A stretch of DNA of 64,000 nt from Rugamonas aquatica (GCF_009380215.1 NZ_WHUG01000007.1:186001-250000), one strand, 5' to 3'. Numbered from the stretch's first letter, positions 35,790-43,998 are shown. Notes: generated by a model not told the origin, from the letters alone. Numbers and translations: made by a program.

Positions 35790-36658
35790 CGTGCGTCCCT
35801 CGTCAATTTCCACGACGGTGCCAGCCCGCCGGGATGTTTGTGGCGCTCGCTGACGCCGTCACGCGTGGCCAGCAAGGCGTCGCACCATGGATCGTCTTCG
35901 CTGGCGCGCTGGGCACCGCCGATGTGGCCTTGCAGCAGTCTCGATATCTGCCACGCCGGCAGTTCGGCCGCCAGGTCGCTGCGCACGCGCAGCCCCAGCG
36001 CCGCCATCTCCTCGCGCGTGATCGCGTAGTGGTGCGAGTGGTAGCCGGAGATCAGCTTGCCGACCAGCTGGCGGCGGAAGGATTCGTCCTGGTCCGGCAG
36101 TTGGTGGGCCAGCAGCTCTTCGGCGATCTGCTGCTGTTCCAGCGTGGTGCGGTAGAAGGCGCCCAGGCTGGCGGGGAACACGCTGCCGCACAGCAGCGCC
36201 AGCGACTGCTGGCGCGCCTCGTCCGCCCGCACGCCGAACCATTGCTCCGCCATGTCGCCGAAGCGCTGGATATCGAGGCCGGAGAACGACGAGCCGTCGG
36301 CGCCGCTCAGCTGCGGATCGATGGGCGAGAACAGCGCCAGGTCGCCGGCGATGATCTCGTCGCCGCACAGGGTCAGCAAGGTCGCCGCCGACTGGCAGTG
36401 ATAAGGCACGATGAACGACAGGTGCTCGGCCTGCGCGCGCAGCAGCAGCGCGATGCGGCGCGCAGCGTGGATCGCGCCGCCGCGGCCGTGCAGCACCACG
36501 TCCAGCCGCTTTGCCGGGGGCCGCTCGCCGCACCGTTCGTACAGCGTCGGCAGCAGTTCCATCTCCAGGTGGGAGGCGGCCAGCACCAGCACGCGGCTAT
36601 CGCGCATGGCCTCCAGCTCCGTGATGTGGCGAACCAGCGCAGTGTGATCTAGTGCCAT
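35786..36658 (-). CDS. Clp-fold serine protease (SDH/SppA-like)
   Basis: A 290-residue cytosolic protein with the crotonase/Clp fold seen in SppA and the SDH-type family (PF01972). Landmarks are LDVVLHGRGGAIHAARRIA, PYHCQSAATLLTLCGDEIIAG with the probable catalytic Ser in QSAAT, the SPIDPQL segment, and a C-terminal YHSHHYAITREEMAALGL. It overlaps the ATP-grasp gene by 10 bases. It is the best candidate for a leader peptidase in this operon. Confidence 0.82.
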   Translation of the reverse strand: MALDHTALVRHITELEAMRDSRVLVLAASHLEMELLPTLYERCGERPPAKRLDVVLHGRGGAIHAARRIALLLRAQAEHLSFIVPYHCQSAATLLTLCGDEIIAGDLALFSPIDPQLSGADGSSFSGLDIQRFGDMAEQWFGVRADEARQQSLALLCGSVFPASLGAFYRTTLEQQQIAEELLAHQLPDQDESFRRQLVGKLISGYHSHHYAITREEMAALGLRVRSDLAAELPAWQISRLLQGHIGGAQRASEDDPWCDALLATRDGVSERHKHPGGLAPSWKLTRDAR

Positions 36659-37653
36659 TGCGCGCCCTCCGCCAGCGTATCGGCCATGGCGGCTATCATC
36701 CTGAACTCCGGTATCAACTGCTCGACATACAGGAACTGGCCGGCCGGGTTATTTTCCAGGAACACCACTTGGTCGTCGGGTGTGACGATCAGGTCCAGTG
36801 CGCCGTAGTTCAGGTCGTAACTGCGGACGAAGGCCACGCAGCGCCGTTGCAGTTCGGCGGGCAGGCTGACCGCTTCGTAGCGGATCTCGGCCGACATGTC
36901 GCGCGAATCGACAGCGGTGCGGGCATCGTCCTGGCTGTGGATCTTGGCCGCGAACACGCGCTCGCCTATCACCGTCACTCGCAGTTCGTATTGCTTGGGA
37001 ATGTATTGCTGGAAGTGGCAATGCAACTGGCCGACCGCCTCGACGCTGCGCATCATGTCGTCGTCGACGATGGTGGTGCGCAGCGCGCCGGCGCTGCGCT
37101 GCTCGGGCGCCAGCTGATCGCCGCCCAGCATCGGGTCCGACAACGATTTGAAGATCATGTCGCCGGCGATGCCGTCGCGGAACGCGACCACCTGCTGCGG
37201 CGCATTGGTGATGAGCGATGCCGGTACGGTAAAGCCCATGCTGGCGGCGCGCTTGAGCTGCTCGCCCTTCCACTGCGCGCCGCGCAGCGCCAGCGGGTGG
37301 CCTATCCAATAGCAGTCCAGCGTGTAGAGCAGGCTGAACAAGGCGTGCTCCGCCTCCAGCTTGGCGTAGGCCAGTTCCTGCGGCGCCAGCTCGTCGCTGA
37401 GGAAGGTAAATTCGGCCGGCTTGCGTATCCATACCGCGCCGACCTCGGCCAGGTCGAGCCAGGCCTCGTCGCCACGGCGGCGTATCTTGTTATGCAGCGC
37501 GCCGTTGGCAAACCACTGGCAAGTCTGGAAATCGCGCGGGAAGTGGTCCAGGTCCAGCCGGAACAGCGGGTGCTTGTCGGCATTAAGCCTGGCGGCGACC
37601 AAGTCGGCATGCAGATCCTGGCTGTTGGTGACAATCAATATTGTCTTGGTCAT
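36649..37653 (-). CDS. ATP-grasp peptide ligase (MvdC/MvdD, graspetide type)
   Basis: A 334-residue ATP-grasp enzyme. The N-terminal ILIVTNSQDLHADLVAARL and the EVGAVWIRKPAEF... region match graspetide macrocyclases, which form side-chain ester or amide links in ribosomal peptides. Later motifs include DMIFKSLSDP (ATP-binding Lys), QQYIPKQYELRVTVIGERVFAAKI, and NYGALDLIVTPDDQVVFLENNPAGQF with metal-binding Asp/Glu/Asn. GGAG is 6 bases before the ATG at 37653; an earlier in-frame ATG lies inside the terminator hairpin and is rejected. Confidence 0.88.
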   Translation of the reverse strand: MTKTILIVTNSQDLHADLVAARLNADKHPLFRLDLDHFPRDFQTCQWFANGALHNKIRRRGDEAWLDLAEVGAVWIRKPAEFTFLSDELAPQELAYAKLEAEHALFSLLYTLDCYWIGHPLALRGAQWKGEQLKRAASMGFTVPASLITNAPQQVVAFRDGIAGDMIFKSLSDPMLGGDQLAPEQRSAGALRTTIVDDDMMRSVEAVGQLHCHFQQYIPKQYELRVTVIGERVFAAKIHSQDDARTAVDSRDMSAEIRYEAVSLPAELQRRCVAFVRSYDLNYGALDLIVTPDDQVVFLENNPAGQFLYVEQLIPEFRMIAAMADTLAEGAQWH

Positions 37654-37674
37654 CGAGTACTCCGCGACTGTGCG

Positions 37675-37710
37675 AAAAACAAAAAAGCCTTGCTGATGCA
37701 GCAAGGCTTT
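37675..37710 (-). terminator. Terminator/attenuator after the precursor gene
   Basis: On the minus strand a perfect 12-bp stem AAAGCCTTGCTG/CAGCAAGGCTTT with a 3-base loop is followed by a T-rich run. It separates the precursor gene from the ATP-grasp gene. The likely effect is abundant precursor mRNA and limited read-through into the enzymes, as in many peptide operons. Confidence 0.9.
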
Positions 37711-37727
37711 CGTTGACAGGCCAGTAC

Positions 37728-37922
37728 TTAGCAGTAAATGCCCTTGTCGCCACGATGAGTGAATTCGTTGTAATCACGGTAGTTGTCGAAATCGACAGGA
37801 CCGGTGCAACCCGCTACGGCGACGCCGTCACGGACTTTCCATTGTTCTGCAGGCTTGTTTTCTTGTTCCTGTTTCGCAGCCAGTTTGAATGCGAACAGTT
37901 TTGCTTCTTTTTGATCTGCCAT
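37728..37922 (-). CDS. Putative RiPP precursor peptide with two cysteines
   Basis: A 64-residue peptide. Residues 1-30 are Lys/Gln/Glu/Ala-rich with an amphipathic LFAFKLAAKQ, a plausible leader recognised by the ligase. After Gly33 the composition changes to a polar core with C39, T40, D44, D46, D50, E53, T55, D59, K60 and a C-terminal C64. Ester or amide donors (Asp/Glu) and acceptors (Thr/Lys) are thus present. AAGGA lies 7 bases before the ATG at 37922. It has its own promoter and terminator. Confidence 0.8.
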   Translation of the reverse strand: MADQKEAKLFAFKLAAKQEQENKPAEQWKVRDGVAVAGCTGPVDFDNYRDYNEFTHRGDKGIYC

Positions 37923-37978
37923 TTCCATATCCTTAAAAGATTATTGAAATACTTACAGTCTCCTTTTGCAGCAAGCCA

Positions 37979-38007
37979 ATAGTAGGAGCTTGTATAGACG
38001 TTGTCAA
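37979..38007 (-). promoter_or_regulatory. Strong sigma70-type promoter of the precursor gene
   Basis: On the minus strand a consensus -35 TTGACA (38007-38002) and -10 TACTAT (37984-37979) are separated by exactly 17 bases. Transcription would start near 37972, giving a leader of about 50 bases before the peptide start. Confidence 0.8.
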
Positions 38008-38093
38008 CTTTAATACCAAATAAGTAAACGTTCTTTTAAAAGCACATATCTGCATCATTTTTGCGCTTTTTTGCGCACACGCAAGCCTTGCGC

Positions 38094-38123
38094 CTTGAAA
38101 TGCGGCAGGGTCGTCCCTATAAT
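38094..38123 (+). promoter_or_regulatory. sigma32-like promoter of groESL
   Basis: CTTGAAA (38094-38100) and CCCTATAAT (38115-38123) with a 14-base spacer match the heat-shock sigma consensus. The -10 also contains TATAAT, so housekeeping sigma may use it too. Confidence 0.75.
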
Positions 38124-38149
38124 TGGCACTCGTTCCAAGGGAGTGCTAA
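38123..38149 (+). promoter_or_regulatory. CIRCE operator (HrcA site)
   Basis: TTGGCACTC, nine bases, GAGTGCTAA. Only one base differs from the classical CIRCE inverted repeat. It overlaps the end of the groESL promoter, so HrcA would repress initiation. Confidence 0.93.
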
Positions 38150-38232
38150 CAGCGCTCTCGGCCAAACTTTCCGCCACAGCAACATGTTGGTGTGGCAACA
38201 AACTGTACCATTGTTAATTTAAGGAGTTTTGT

Positions 38233-38523
38233 ATGAACCTTCGCCCTTTGAACGATCGCGTAATCGTCAAACGCCTCGACCAGGAAACCAAAACTGCGTC
38301 CGGCCTGATCATCCCTGATGCTGCCGCTGAAAAACCGGATCAAGGCGAAGTCCTCGCCGTTGGCAATGGCAAGATTCTGGAAGACGGCAAAGTCCGTCCG
38401 CTGGATGTCAAAGTAGGCGACCGCGTTCTGTTCGGCAAATACGCTGGCCAGACCGTCAAAGTTGACGGTCAAGAACTGATGGTCATGCGCGAAGAAGACA
38501 TCATGGCAATCGTCGTCAAGTAA
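38233..38523 (+). CDS. groES: Co-chaperonin GroES
   Basis: A 96-residue lid subunit of the GroEL folding chamber. The sequence MNLRPLNDRVIVKRLDQETK, the mobile loop TASGLIIPDAAAEKP and the ending LMVMREEDIMAIV are typical. AAGGAG precedes the ATG. It is cotranscribed with groEL 48 bases downstream under sigma32-like and CIRCE control. Confidence 0.98.
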   Translation: MNLRPLNDRVIVKRLDQETKTASGLIIPDAAAEKPDQGEVLAVGNGKILEDGKVRPLDVKVGDRVLFGKYAGQTVKVDGQELMVMREEDIMAIVVK

Positions 38524-38571
38524 TTGACACGCACGTTTGCACTCGTACTCACCTAATTCTGGAGAAACAAC

Positions 38572-40218
38572 ATGGCAGCTAAAGAAGTAATTTTCGGCGA
38601 CGCAGCGCGCGCCAAAATGGTTGAGGGCGTCAACGTCCTGGCCAACGCAGTGAAAGTCACCCTGGGCCCTAAAGGCCGCAACGTTGTGCTGGAGCGTTCC
38701 TTCGGCGCCCCTACCGTCACCAAGGACGGCGTGTCGGTCGCTAAAGAAGTCGAACTGAAAGACAAGCTGCAAAACATGGGCGCGCAGATGGTCAAGGAAG
38801 TTGCTTCCCGCACCAGCGACAACGCCGGCGACGGCACCACCACCGCCACCGTGCTGGCACAAGCCATCGTGCGCGAAGGCATGAAGTTCGTTGCCGCCGG
38901 CATGAACCCGATGGACCTGAAGCGCGGCATCGACAAGGCAGTTGCTGCCACCGTCGAGCAGATCGCCATCATCGCCCGTCCATGCACCACCACCAAGGAA
39001 ATCGCCCAGGTTGGTTCGATCTCCGCCAACTCGGATTCGTCGATCGGCGACCGCATCGCTGAAGCGATGGAAAAAGTCGGCAAAGAAGGCGTCATCACCG
39101 TGGAAGACGGCAAGTCGCTGAACGACGAGCTGGACATCGTTGAAGGTATGCAGTTCGACCGCGGCTACCTGTCGCCATACTTCATCAACAACCAAGAGAA
39201 GCAAGTTGCGATTCTGGACAATCCATTCGTCCTGCTGTGCGACAAGAAAATCTCGAACATCCGCGATCTGCTGCCGGTACTGGAACAAGTCGCTAAAGCC
39301 GGCCGTCCACTGCTGATCATCGCTGAAGACATCGAAGGCGAAGCACTGGCAACCCTGGTTGTGAACAACATCCGCGGCATCCTGAAAACCTGCGCAGTCA
39401 AAGCCCCAGGCTTCGGCGACCGTCGCAAGGCCATGCTGGAAGACATCGCGATCCTGACCGGCGGTCAAGTGGTTGCTGAAGAAGTCGGCATGACCCTGGA
39501 AAAAATCACCCTGGAAGAACTGGGCCAGGCCAAGCGTATCGAAATCGGCAAGGAAAACACCATCGTTATCGACGGTGCTGGCCGCGCTGAAGGCATCGAA
39601 GGCCGCGTCAAGCAAATCCGCGTGCAGATCGAAGAAGCGACCTCGGACTACGACCGTGAAAAACTGCAAGAGCGCGTGGCCAAGCTGGCCGGCGGCGTTG
39701 CCGTGATCAAAGTCGGTGCAGCCACCGAAGTTGAAATGAAAGAGAAGAAAGCCCGCGTTGAAGATGCACTGCACGCTACCCGCGCTGCCGTGGAAGAAGG
39801 CATCGTGCCAGGCGGCGGCGTAGCCCTGCTGCGCGCTCGTGCCGCTCTGAACGTCAAAGGCGACAACCCGGACCAGGACGCAGGTATCAAGATCGTTCTG
39901 CGCGCCATGGAAGAGCCACTGCGCATGATCGTTCAAAACGCCGGCGAAGAAGCTTCGGTGGTGGTTGCAGCGGTTCTGGCTGGCAAAGGTAACTACGGTT
40001 ACAACGCTGCCAACGGCACCTACGGCGACATGGTTGAAATGGGCGTTCTGGACCCAGCTAAAGTCACCCGCTCGGCACTGCAAAACGCAGCATCGATCGC
40101 TGGCCTGATGCTGACCACCGATTGCATGATCGCTGAAGTCACCGAAGACAAAGCTGCCGGCGGCATGGGCGGTATGGGTGGCATGGGCGGCATGGGCGGT
40201 ATGGACGGCATGATGTAA
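38572..40218 (+). CDS. groEL: Chaperonin GroEL
   Basis: A 548-residue chaperonin that folds proteins in an ATP-driven double ring. The N-terminal MAAKEVIFGDAARAKMVEGV, the nucleotide loop GDGTTTATVLAQ, and the C-terminal Gly-Gly-Met repeat tail (GGMGGMGG... MDGMM) are all present. GGAG precedes the start. Length equals that of E. coli GroEL. Confidence 0.99.
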   Translation: MAAKEVIFGDAARAKMVEGVNVLANAVKVTLGPKGRNVVLERSFGAPTVTKDGVSVAKEVELKDKLQNMGAQMVKEVASRTSDNAGDGTTTATVLAQAIVREGMKFVAAGMNPMDLKRGIDKAVAATVEQIAIIARPCTTTKEIAQVGSISANSDSSIGDRIAEAMEKVGKEGVITVEDGKSLNDELDIVEGMQFDRGYLSPYFINNQEKQVAILDNPFVLLCDKKISNIRDLLPVLEQVAKAGRPLLIIAEDIEGEALATLVVNNIRGILKTCAVKAPGFGDRRKAMLEDIAILTGGQVVAEEVGMTLEKITLEELGQAKRIEIGKENTIVIDGAGRAEGIEGRVKQIRVQIEEATSDYDREKLQERVAKLAGGVAVIKVGAATEVEMKEKKARVEDALHATRAAVEEGIVPGGGVALLRARAALNVKGDNPDQDAGIKIVLRAMEEPLRMIVQNAGEEASVVVAAVLAGKGNYGYNAANGTYGDMVEMGVLDPAKVTRSALQNAASIAGLMLTTDCMIAEVTEDKAAGGMGGMGGMGGMGGMDGMM

Positions 40219-40248
40219 TTGCCGGCATAAGCCTCGCTGTACAAGAAA

Positions 40249-40277
40249 GCCAGCTTCTTCGGAAGCTGGCTTTTTTT
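40249..40277 (+). terminator. Terminator of groESL with UUCG loop
   Basis: GCCAGCTTC-TTCG-GAAGCTGGC, a perfect 9-bp stem closed by the very stable TTCG tetraloop, then seven T. It ends just before the convergent lipoprotein gene. Confidence 0.95.
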
Positions 40278-40279
40278 AT

Positions 40280-40924
40280 TTACTTGCAGGTCGCAGTCAC
40301 GTTGATGAAGTTGGTAAAGTTCGGGGTGGTGTCGTTCGTCCCTGTGTTGTTCGCCAGGGTGCAGGTCTGCCCTGTCGGATTGAGCGATACCGTGACGTTA
40401 TAGCTGGCGCCGTGCAGCATCAGCGGCGAATACGATTGCGCAAACACGCTCAGGCCGTTGGCGCTCGCTTTCAGGATATTGCCCTGGGCGTCGGCGAAGC
40501 TGACCGAGCCACCGGCCGCCAGGCCCGACACCGTCACCCCCACGTTGTATGCCAACAGCGCGATCGCAGCGGGCTGGCACGTCACGGCGACATTGCTGAT
40601 ATCGCCTCCGTCCTGGGCAATCGTGCCCGCGTCATTGGCGACCTTGCAGTCGTTGCCGTTCGGATTGGCAAACAGCGTGACGCTATACGGCGCGCCCGCC
40701 GCCACCGGATTGGCAAACTTAAAGCTGCTGCTCGCCTTGACGGCGATCGTCTCCGCATTGTTATTGACCAGCAGCAGAGTGCTGTTGGCCGACAGGCCGG
40801 CAATACTGCCGGAGATGGTGGCCGATTTCGGTGTCACCGGCGCGGATGGCGCCGTCGAACCGCCGCCACCGCAACCGGCCATGGAAACCGCCGCCAATAA
40901 AGCCACTACTCTGAATTTACGCAT
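40280..40924 (-). CDS. Hypothetical lipoprotein
   Basis: A 214-residue protein with a type II signal peptide and lipobox VSMAGC (Cys18), followed by a Gly/Ser/Pro linker. The remainder is two repeated beta-rich segments (YSVTLFANPNGNDCKVANDAGTI; YNVTVSLNPTGQTCTLANN), each with a Cys. Function is unknown. I chose the ATG at 40924 as giving a proper signal peptide. Confidence 0.8.
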   Translation of the reverse strand: MRKFRVVALLAAVSMAGCGGGGSTAPSAPVTPKSATISGSIAGLSANSTLLLVNNNAETIAVKASSSFKFANPVAAGAPYSVTLFANPNGNDCKVANDAGTIAQDGGDISNVAVTCQPAAIALLAYNVGVTVSGLAAGGSVSFADAQGNILKASANGLSVFAQSYSPLMLHGASYNVTVSLNPTGQTCTLANNTGTNDTTPNFTNFINVTATCK

Positions 40925-41089
40925 GTGATCTTTCCGAGATATTTTGAGCCTGAAGAATATCATTTAAACAAAATAGAAAATTACACCAATTATTGCCAGC
41001 AGGGCCGTTCGATTGAAAAGTTAAAATTGATCTAAATACAAGTTATCCCTACAATCGACGTTCTTCAACTATCTTCAGACGGGACCGAC

Positions 41090-42085
41090 ATGCGTGCTTA
41101 TCGCCTTCTTCCATTGCTGCTGTGCGCCGGCGTCGTTCACGCCCAGATGCCGGTCAAGGACACCGTCAAGAACGGCAAGGATCACCCGCTGCTGTCGCGA
41201 TTTGAAGGGTCGAAGATGGTGGGCTACGGCCTCAAGGAATTCGACGAAGTGATGCTGCCCGCCGGCAAACGCGTCGAGAGCAAGGATGGCCAGATGGCGT
41301 TCGACAGCAAGCTGCTGTTGGAAGGCAAGTACACCCGCATGGCCTACAACTTCCCGCGCGAACGTTCGGCGCTGGAAGTGATGCGCAACTACCAGGCGGC
41401 GCTGGAAAAGGCCGGACTGAAAACCGTGTTCGCCTGCGCCAAGGAAACCTGCGGCAGAGGCTTCGGCGACTTCTTCCTTGAGAAGCGCGTCGGCGATCAT
41501 TTCATCCAGGGTGCCGAAGCCAGCTGGGATCCATTCAACTATGGCCGCAACGACGAGCGCTACCTGCTGGCCAAAGGCACGCGGCCGGACGGTTCGCTGG
41601 TCCACGTCGGCGTGTACTCGGTGGCGCCGGTGCAGGACAAGCTCGGCGGCATCTATGTCGAAATCGTTGAAGCCAAGGCGATGGAAGGCGGCAAGGTGTC
41701 CGCCAACCTGAACGCGGCGGATATGGCCAAGGGCATCGCGGCCGATGGCAAGGTGGCCGTGTACGGCGTGTTCTTCGACACCGACAAGACCGACGTCAAG
41801 CCGGAATCGAAAGACGCGCTGGCCGAGATGGCCAAGCTGTTGCAGCAGGATGCCAAGCTGAAGCTGTACGTGGTCGGCCATACCGACAGCCAGGGCGCGC
41901 TGGCGCACAACCTGGAGCTGTCGCAGAAACGGGCCGAGTCGGTCATCAAGGTGCTGGCGGCGGAGTACAAGGTCGATGCCAAGCGGCTGAGCGCCAAGGG
42001 CGTGGCGTCGTACTCGCCGGCGGCGTCGAACGATGCGGAAGCCGGACGTGAAAAGAACCGCCGGGTCGAACTGGTGAAACAGTAA
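41090..42085 (+). CDS. OmpA-family outer-membrane protein
   Basis: A 331-residue exported protein with a signal peptide ending VHA. The N-terminal half is DUF4892-like or unassigned. The C-terminal OmpA domain (about residues 220-330) has VYGVFFDTDKTDVKPES, LYVVGHTDSQGALAHNLELSQKRA and NRRVELV, which bind peptidoglycan. It probably links the outer membrane to the cell wall. Confidence 0.88.
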   Translation: MRAYRLLPLLLCAGVVHAQMPVKDTVKNGKDHPLLSRFEGSKMVGYGLKEFDEVMLPAGKRVESKDGQMAFDSKLLLEGKYTRMAYNFPRERSALEVMRNYQAALEKAGLKTVFACAKETCGRGFGDFFLEKRVGDHFIQGAEASWDPFNYGRNDERYLLAKGTRPDGSLVHVGVYSVAPVQDKLGGIYVEIVEAKAMEGGKVSANLNAADMAKGIAADGKVAVYGVFFDTDKTDVKPESKDALAEMAKLLQQDAKLKLYVVGHTDSQGALAHNLELSQKRAESVIKVLAAEYKVDAKRLSAKGVASYSPAASNDAEAGREKNRRVELVKQ

Positions 42086-42112
42086 AGCGATCCCGGCCAA
42101 GCTGGGCCTGGC

Positions 42113-42526
42113 CTAGTCGCTGCTCGTGATTCCCATGCTGGCCATGACTCTTGCCGCATTGTCCTTGCAATCAATGTCGGCAGGCCTGGAATCGATCAGC
42201 TGAATCAGCGAGCGGAGATGGGCTTTGTTTTGAGCCAGCCGCACTTCCAATGACTCGATGTCGGCAATCTTCTTTTTGAGCGCCGCCATCAGCTCATCAT
42301 GCCTCCACGAAGAAATGTCTTCTGGCAGAACTTGCTTGATCTCTTCAAGCGAGAAACCTGCCTTTTGCGCGTCATTGATGATGGCAAGCAGAGCTACAGC
42401 CTCCAGTGGATAGTCCCGATAACCGTTGGACTGGCGGTTGACCGCCTTCAACAGCCCTTTCGATTCATAGAACCGAATGGTTGATGCCGCTATTCCGCTG
42501 CGTTTGGCTAGTTCACCGATTTTCAT
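42113..42526 (-). CDS. MerR-family regulator
   Basis: A 137-residue regulator. The N-terminal MerR HTH is MKIGELAKRSGIAASTIRFYESKGLL, followed by the second wing and a dimerisation coiled coil. A single Cys (DCK) in the tail does not form a metal site. It probably controls its own gene and the divergent Old Yellow Enzyme gene through promoters with 19-base spacers. Confidence 0.92.
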   Translation of the reverse strand: MKIGELAKRSGIAASTIRFYESKGLLKAVNRQSNGYRDYPLEAVALLAIINDAQKAGFSLEEIKQVLPEDISSWRHDELMAALKKKIADIESLEVRLAQNKAHLRSLIQLIDSRPADIDCKDNAARVMASMGITSSD

Positions 42527-42582
42527 TGCTACCTACCTCATATGGGCTGCCGTGTCTGGGATTTGCGCTCCTGGCGCAGCCT

Positions 42583-42613
42583 ACTATAAGGTTAAAGCCC
42601 AGTTGAAGGTCAA
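42583..42613 (-). promoter_or_regulatory. MerR-type promoter of the regulator gene
   Basis: On the minus strand TTGACC (42613-42608) and TATAGT (42588-42583) are 19 bases apart, the stretched spacing typical of MerR-activated promoters. The sequence CTTGACCTT is shared with the facing promoter. Confidence 0.8.
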
Positions 42614-42661
42614 GCAATTCATGATACCGAGCCCGGATTCCAAAATTGTTTGGATTGGGGC

Positions 42662-42692
42662 TTGACCTTGAAGTTAGCTTAAAGCTTATTGT
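42662..42692 (+). promoter_or_regulatory. MerR-type promoter of the Old Yellow Enzyme gene
   Basis: TTGACC (42662-42667) and TATTGT (42687-42692) are separated by 19 bases. The consensus CTTGACCTTSAASTNNGCTT (S is G or C) is shared with the regulator's own promoter, indicating a common operator. Confidence 0.82.
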
Positions 42693-42719
42693 CGAGTCAT
42701 TGTCATTCAGGAGGTCGCA

Positions 42720-43955
42720 ATGAATCCCTTTAGTGAGCTTGCTTTACCTAACGGCACCATCATTCAGAATCGCTTGGCCAAAGCGGCGATGGAGGAAAAC
42801 ATGGCCGACGCAAACCAGGCCCCCTCGGATGGCCTGATTCGGCTGTATCAATCGTGGGCGGAAGGTGGCGTCGGCTTGATCATTACCGGCAATGTGATGA
42901 TAGACCGCCGGGCAATGACGGGGCCCGGTGGCGTGGTTCTTGAGTCGGAAAAATTTGCTCCCCGCTTCAAGGAATGGGCCAGCACGGCGCGTTCTCATGG
43001 CGCTCAAGTCTGGATGCAGATTAACCACCCGGGGCGCCAGATGCCCGCCGCGCTTGGACAAGAAACGATAGCGCCATCGGCCATCGCAATGGACCTTGGC
43101 AATCTGTCCAGTCAGTTTTCCACACCGCGAGAGATGAGCGAAAACGACATTGCCGATGTGAAGCGCAGATTCGTCAGGACTGCGCAATTGGCAAAGGAAT
43201 TTGGTTTCAACGGCGTGGAAGTTCATGCCGCGCATGGCTATCTGATCAGCCAGTTCCTGTCTCCGATCACCAATAAACGCACTGACCACTGGGGTGGCTC
43301 CCTTGAAAACCGAGCCAGGCTGCTGATCGATATTGTCAAAGAAATTCGGCAAGCCGTGGGCAAGGAATTCGCCGTCGCCATCAAAATCAACTCGGCGGAC
43401 TTTCAGCGGGGTGGCTTCAGTACCGACGACGCAAAAGAAGTCGTTGCCATGCTCAACCCATTGGCGGTGGATCTGATTGAACTTTCCGGTGGCAGCTACG
43501 AGGCCCCGGCGATGAATGGACTGGCTCGCGATGGAAAGACGCTAGCCCGTGAGGCGTACTTCCTGGAGTTTGCCAAGGACATAGCCACCGTGGCGGAAAT
43601 GCCGATCATGGTCACTGGTGGCATACGCCGCTACCCGATCGCGGAAGAAGTCCTGAACAGCGGCATCGATATGGTAGGCATGGGAACCGCCCTCGCGCTC
43701 AATCCGCAATTGCCTGAAGCCTGGCGCTCGGACCGGACGGCGACCACGATGCTGCGCGCCGTCACATGGAAAAACAAGGTCATGGCTTCCGCGGCCCACA
43801 TGGCGATGGTGAAGCACCAGCTGCGCCGCCTCAGCAGAGGGAAATCTTCCAACCCCAATATCCCGCCTGTTTTGGCGCTGCTCGAACAGCGACTGCAAAC
43901 CAGAATTCAAAACAAAAAATATCGCCGCCGGATGAACAGCTCTCCGGTGCTGTGA
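42720..43955 (+). CDS. Old Yellow Enzyme-family NADH:flavin oxidoreductase
   Basis: A 411-residue FMN TIM-barrel enzyme. Motifs include LPNGTIIQNRLAKAAMEENM, HPGRQMP, GFNGVEVHAAHGYLISQFLSP (substrate His pair region) and RTDHWGGSLENRARLL. Family members reduce activated double bonds of enones or detoxify electrophiles. The strong ribosome site AGGAGG precedes the ATG. Control by the divergent MerR protein fits an electrophile or redox stress response. Confidence 0.92.
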   Translation: MNPFSELALPNGTIIQNRLAKAAMEENMADANQAPSDGLIRLYQSWAEGGVGLIITGNVMIDRRAMTGPGGVVLESEKFAPRFKEWASTARSHGAQVWMQINHPGRQMPAALGQETIAPSAIAMDLGNLSSQFSTPREMSENDIADVKRRFVRTAQLAKEFGFNGVEVHAAHGYLISQFLSPITNKRTDHWGGSLENRARLLIDIVKEIRQAVGKEFAVAIKINSADFQRGGFSTDDAKEVVAMLNPLAVDLIELSGGSYEAPAMNGLARDGKTLAREAYFLEFAKDIATVAEMPIMVTGGIRRYPIAEEVLNSGIDMVGMGTALALNPQLPEAWRSDRTATTMLRAVTWKNKVMASAAHMAMVKHQLRRLSRGKSSNPNIPPVLALLEQRLQTRIQNKKYRRRMNSSPVL

Positions 43956-43998
43956 ACGGGCGCGTCGAATAATTTTTTCCACTTTTAAGGTGTAGAGC

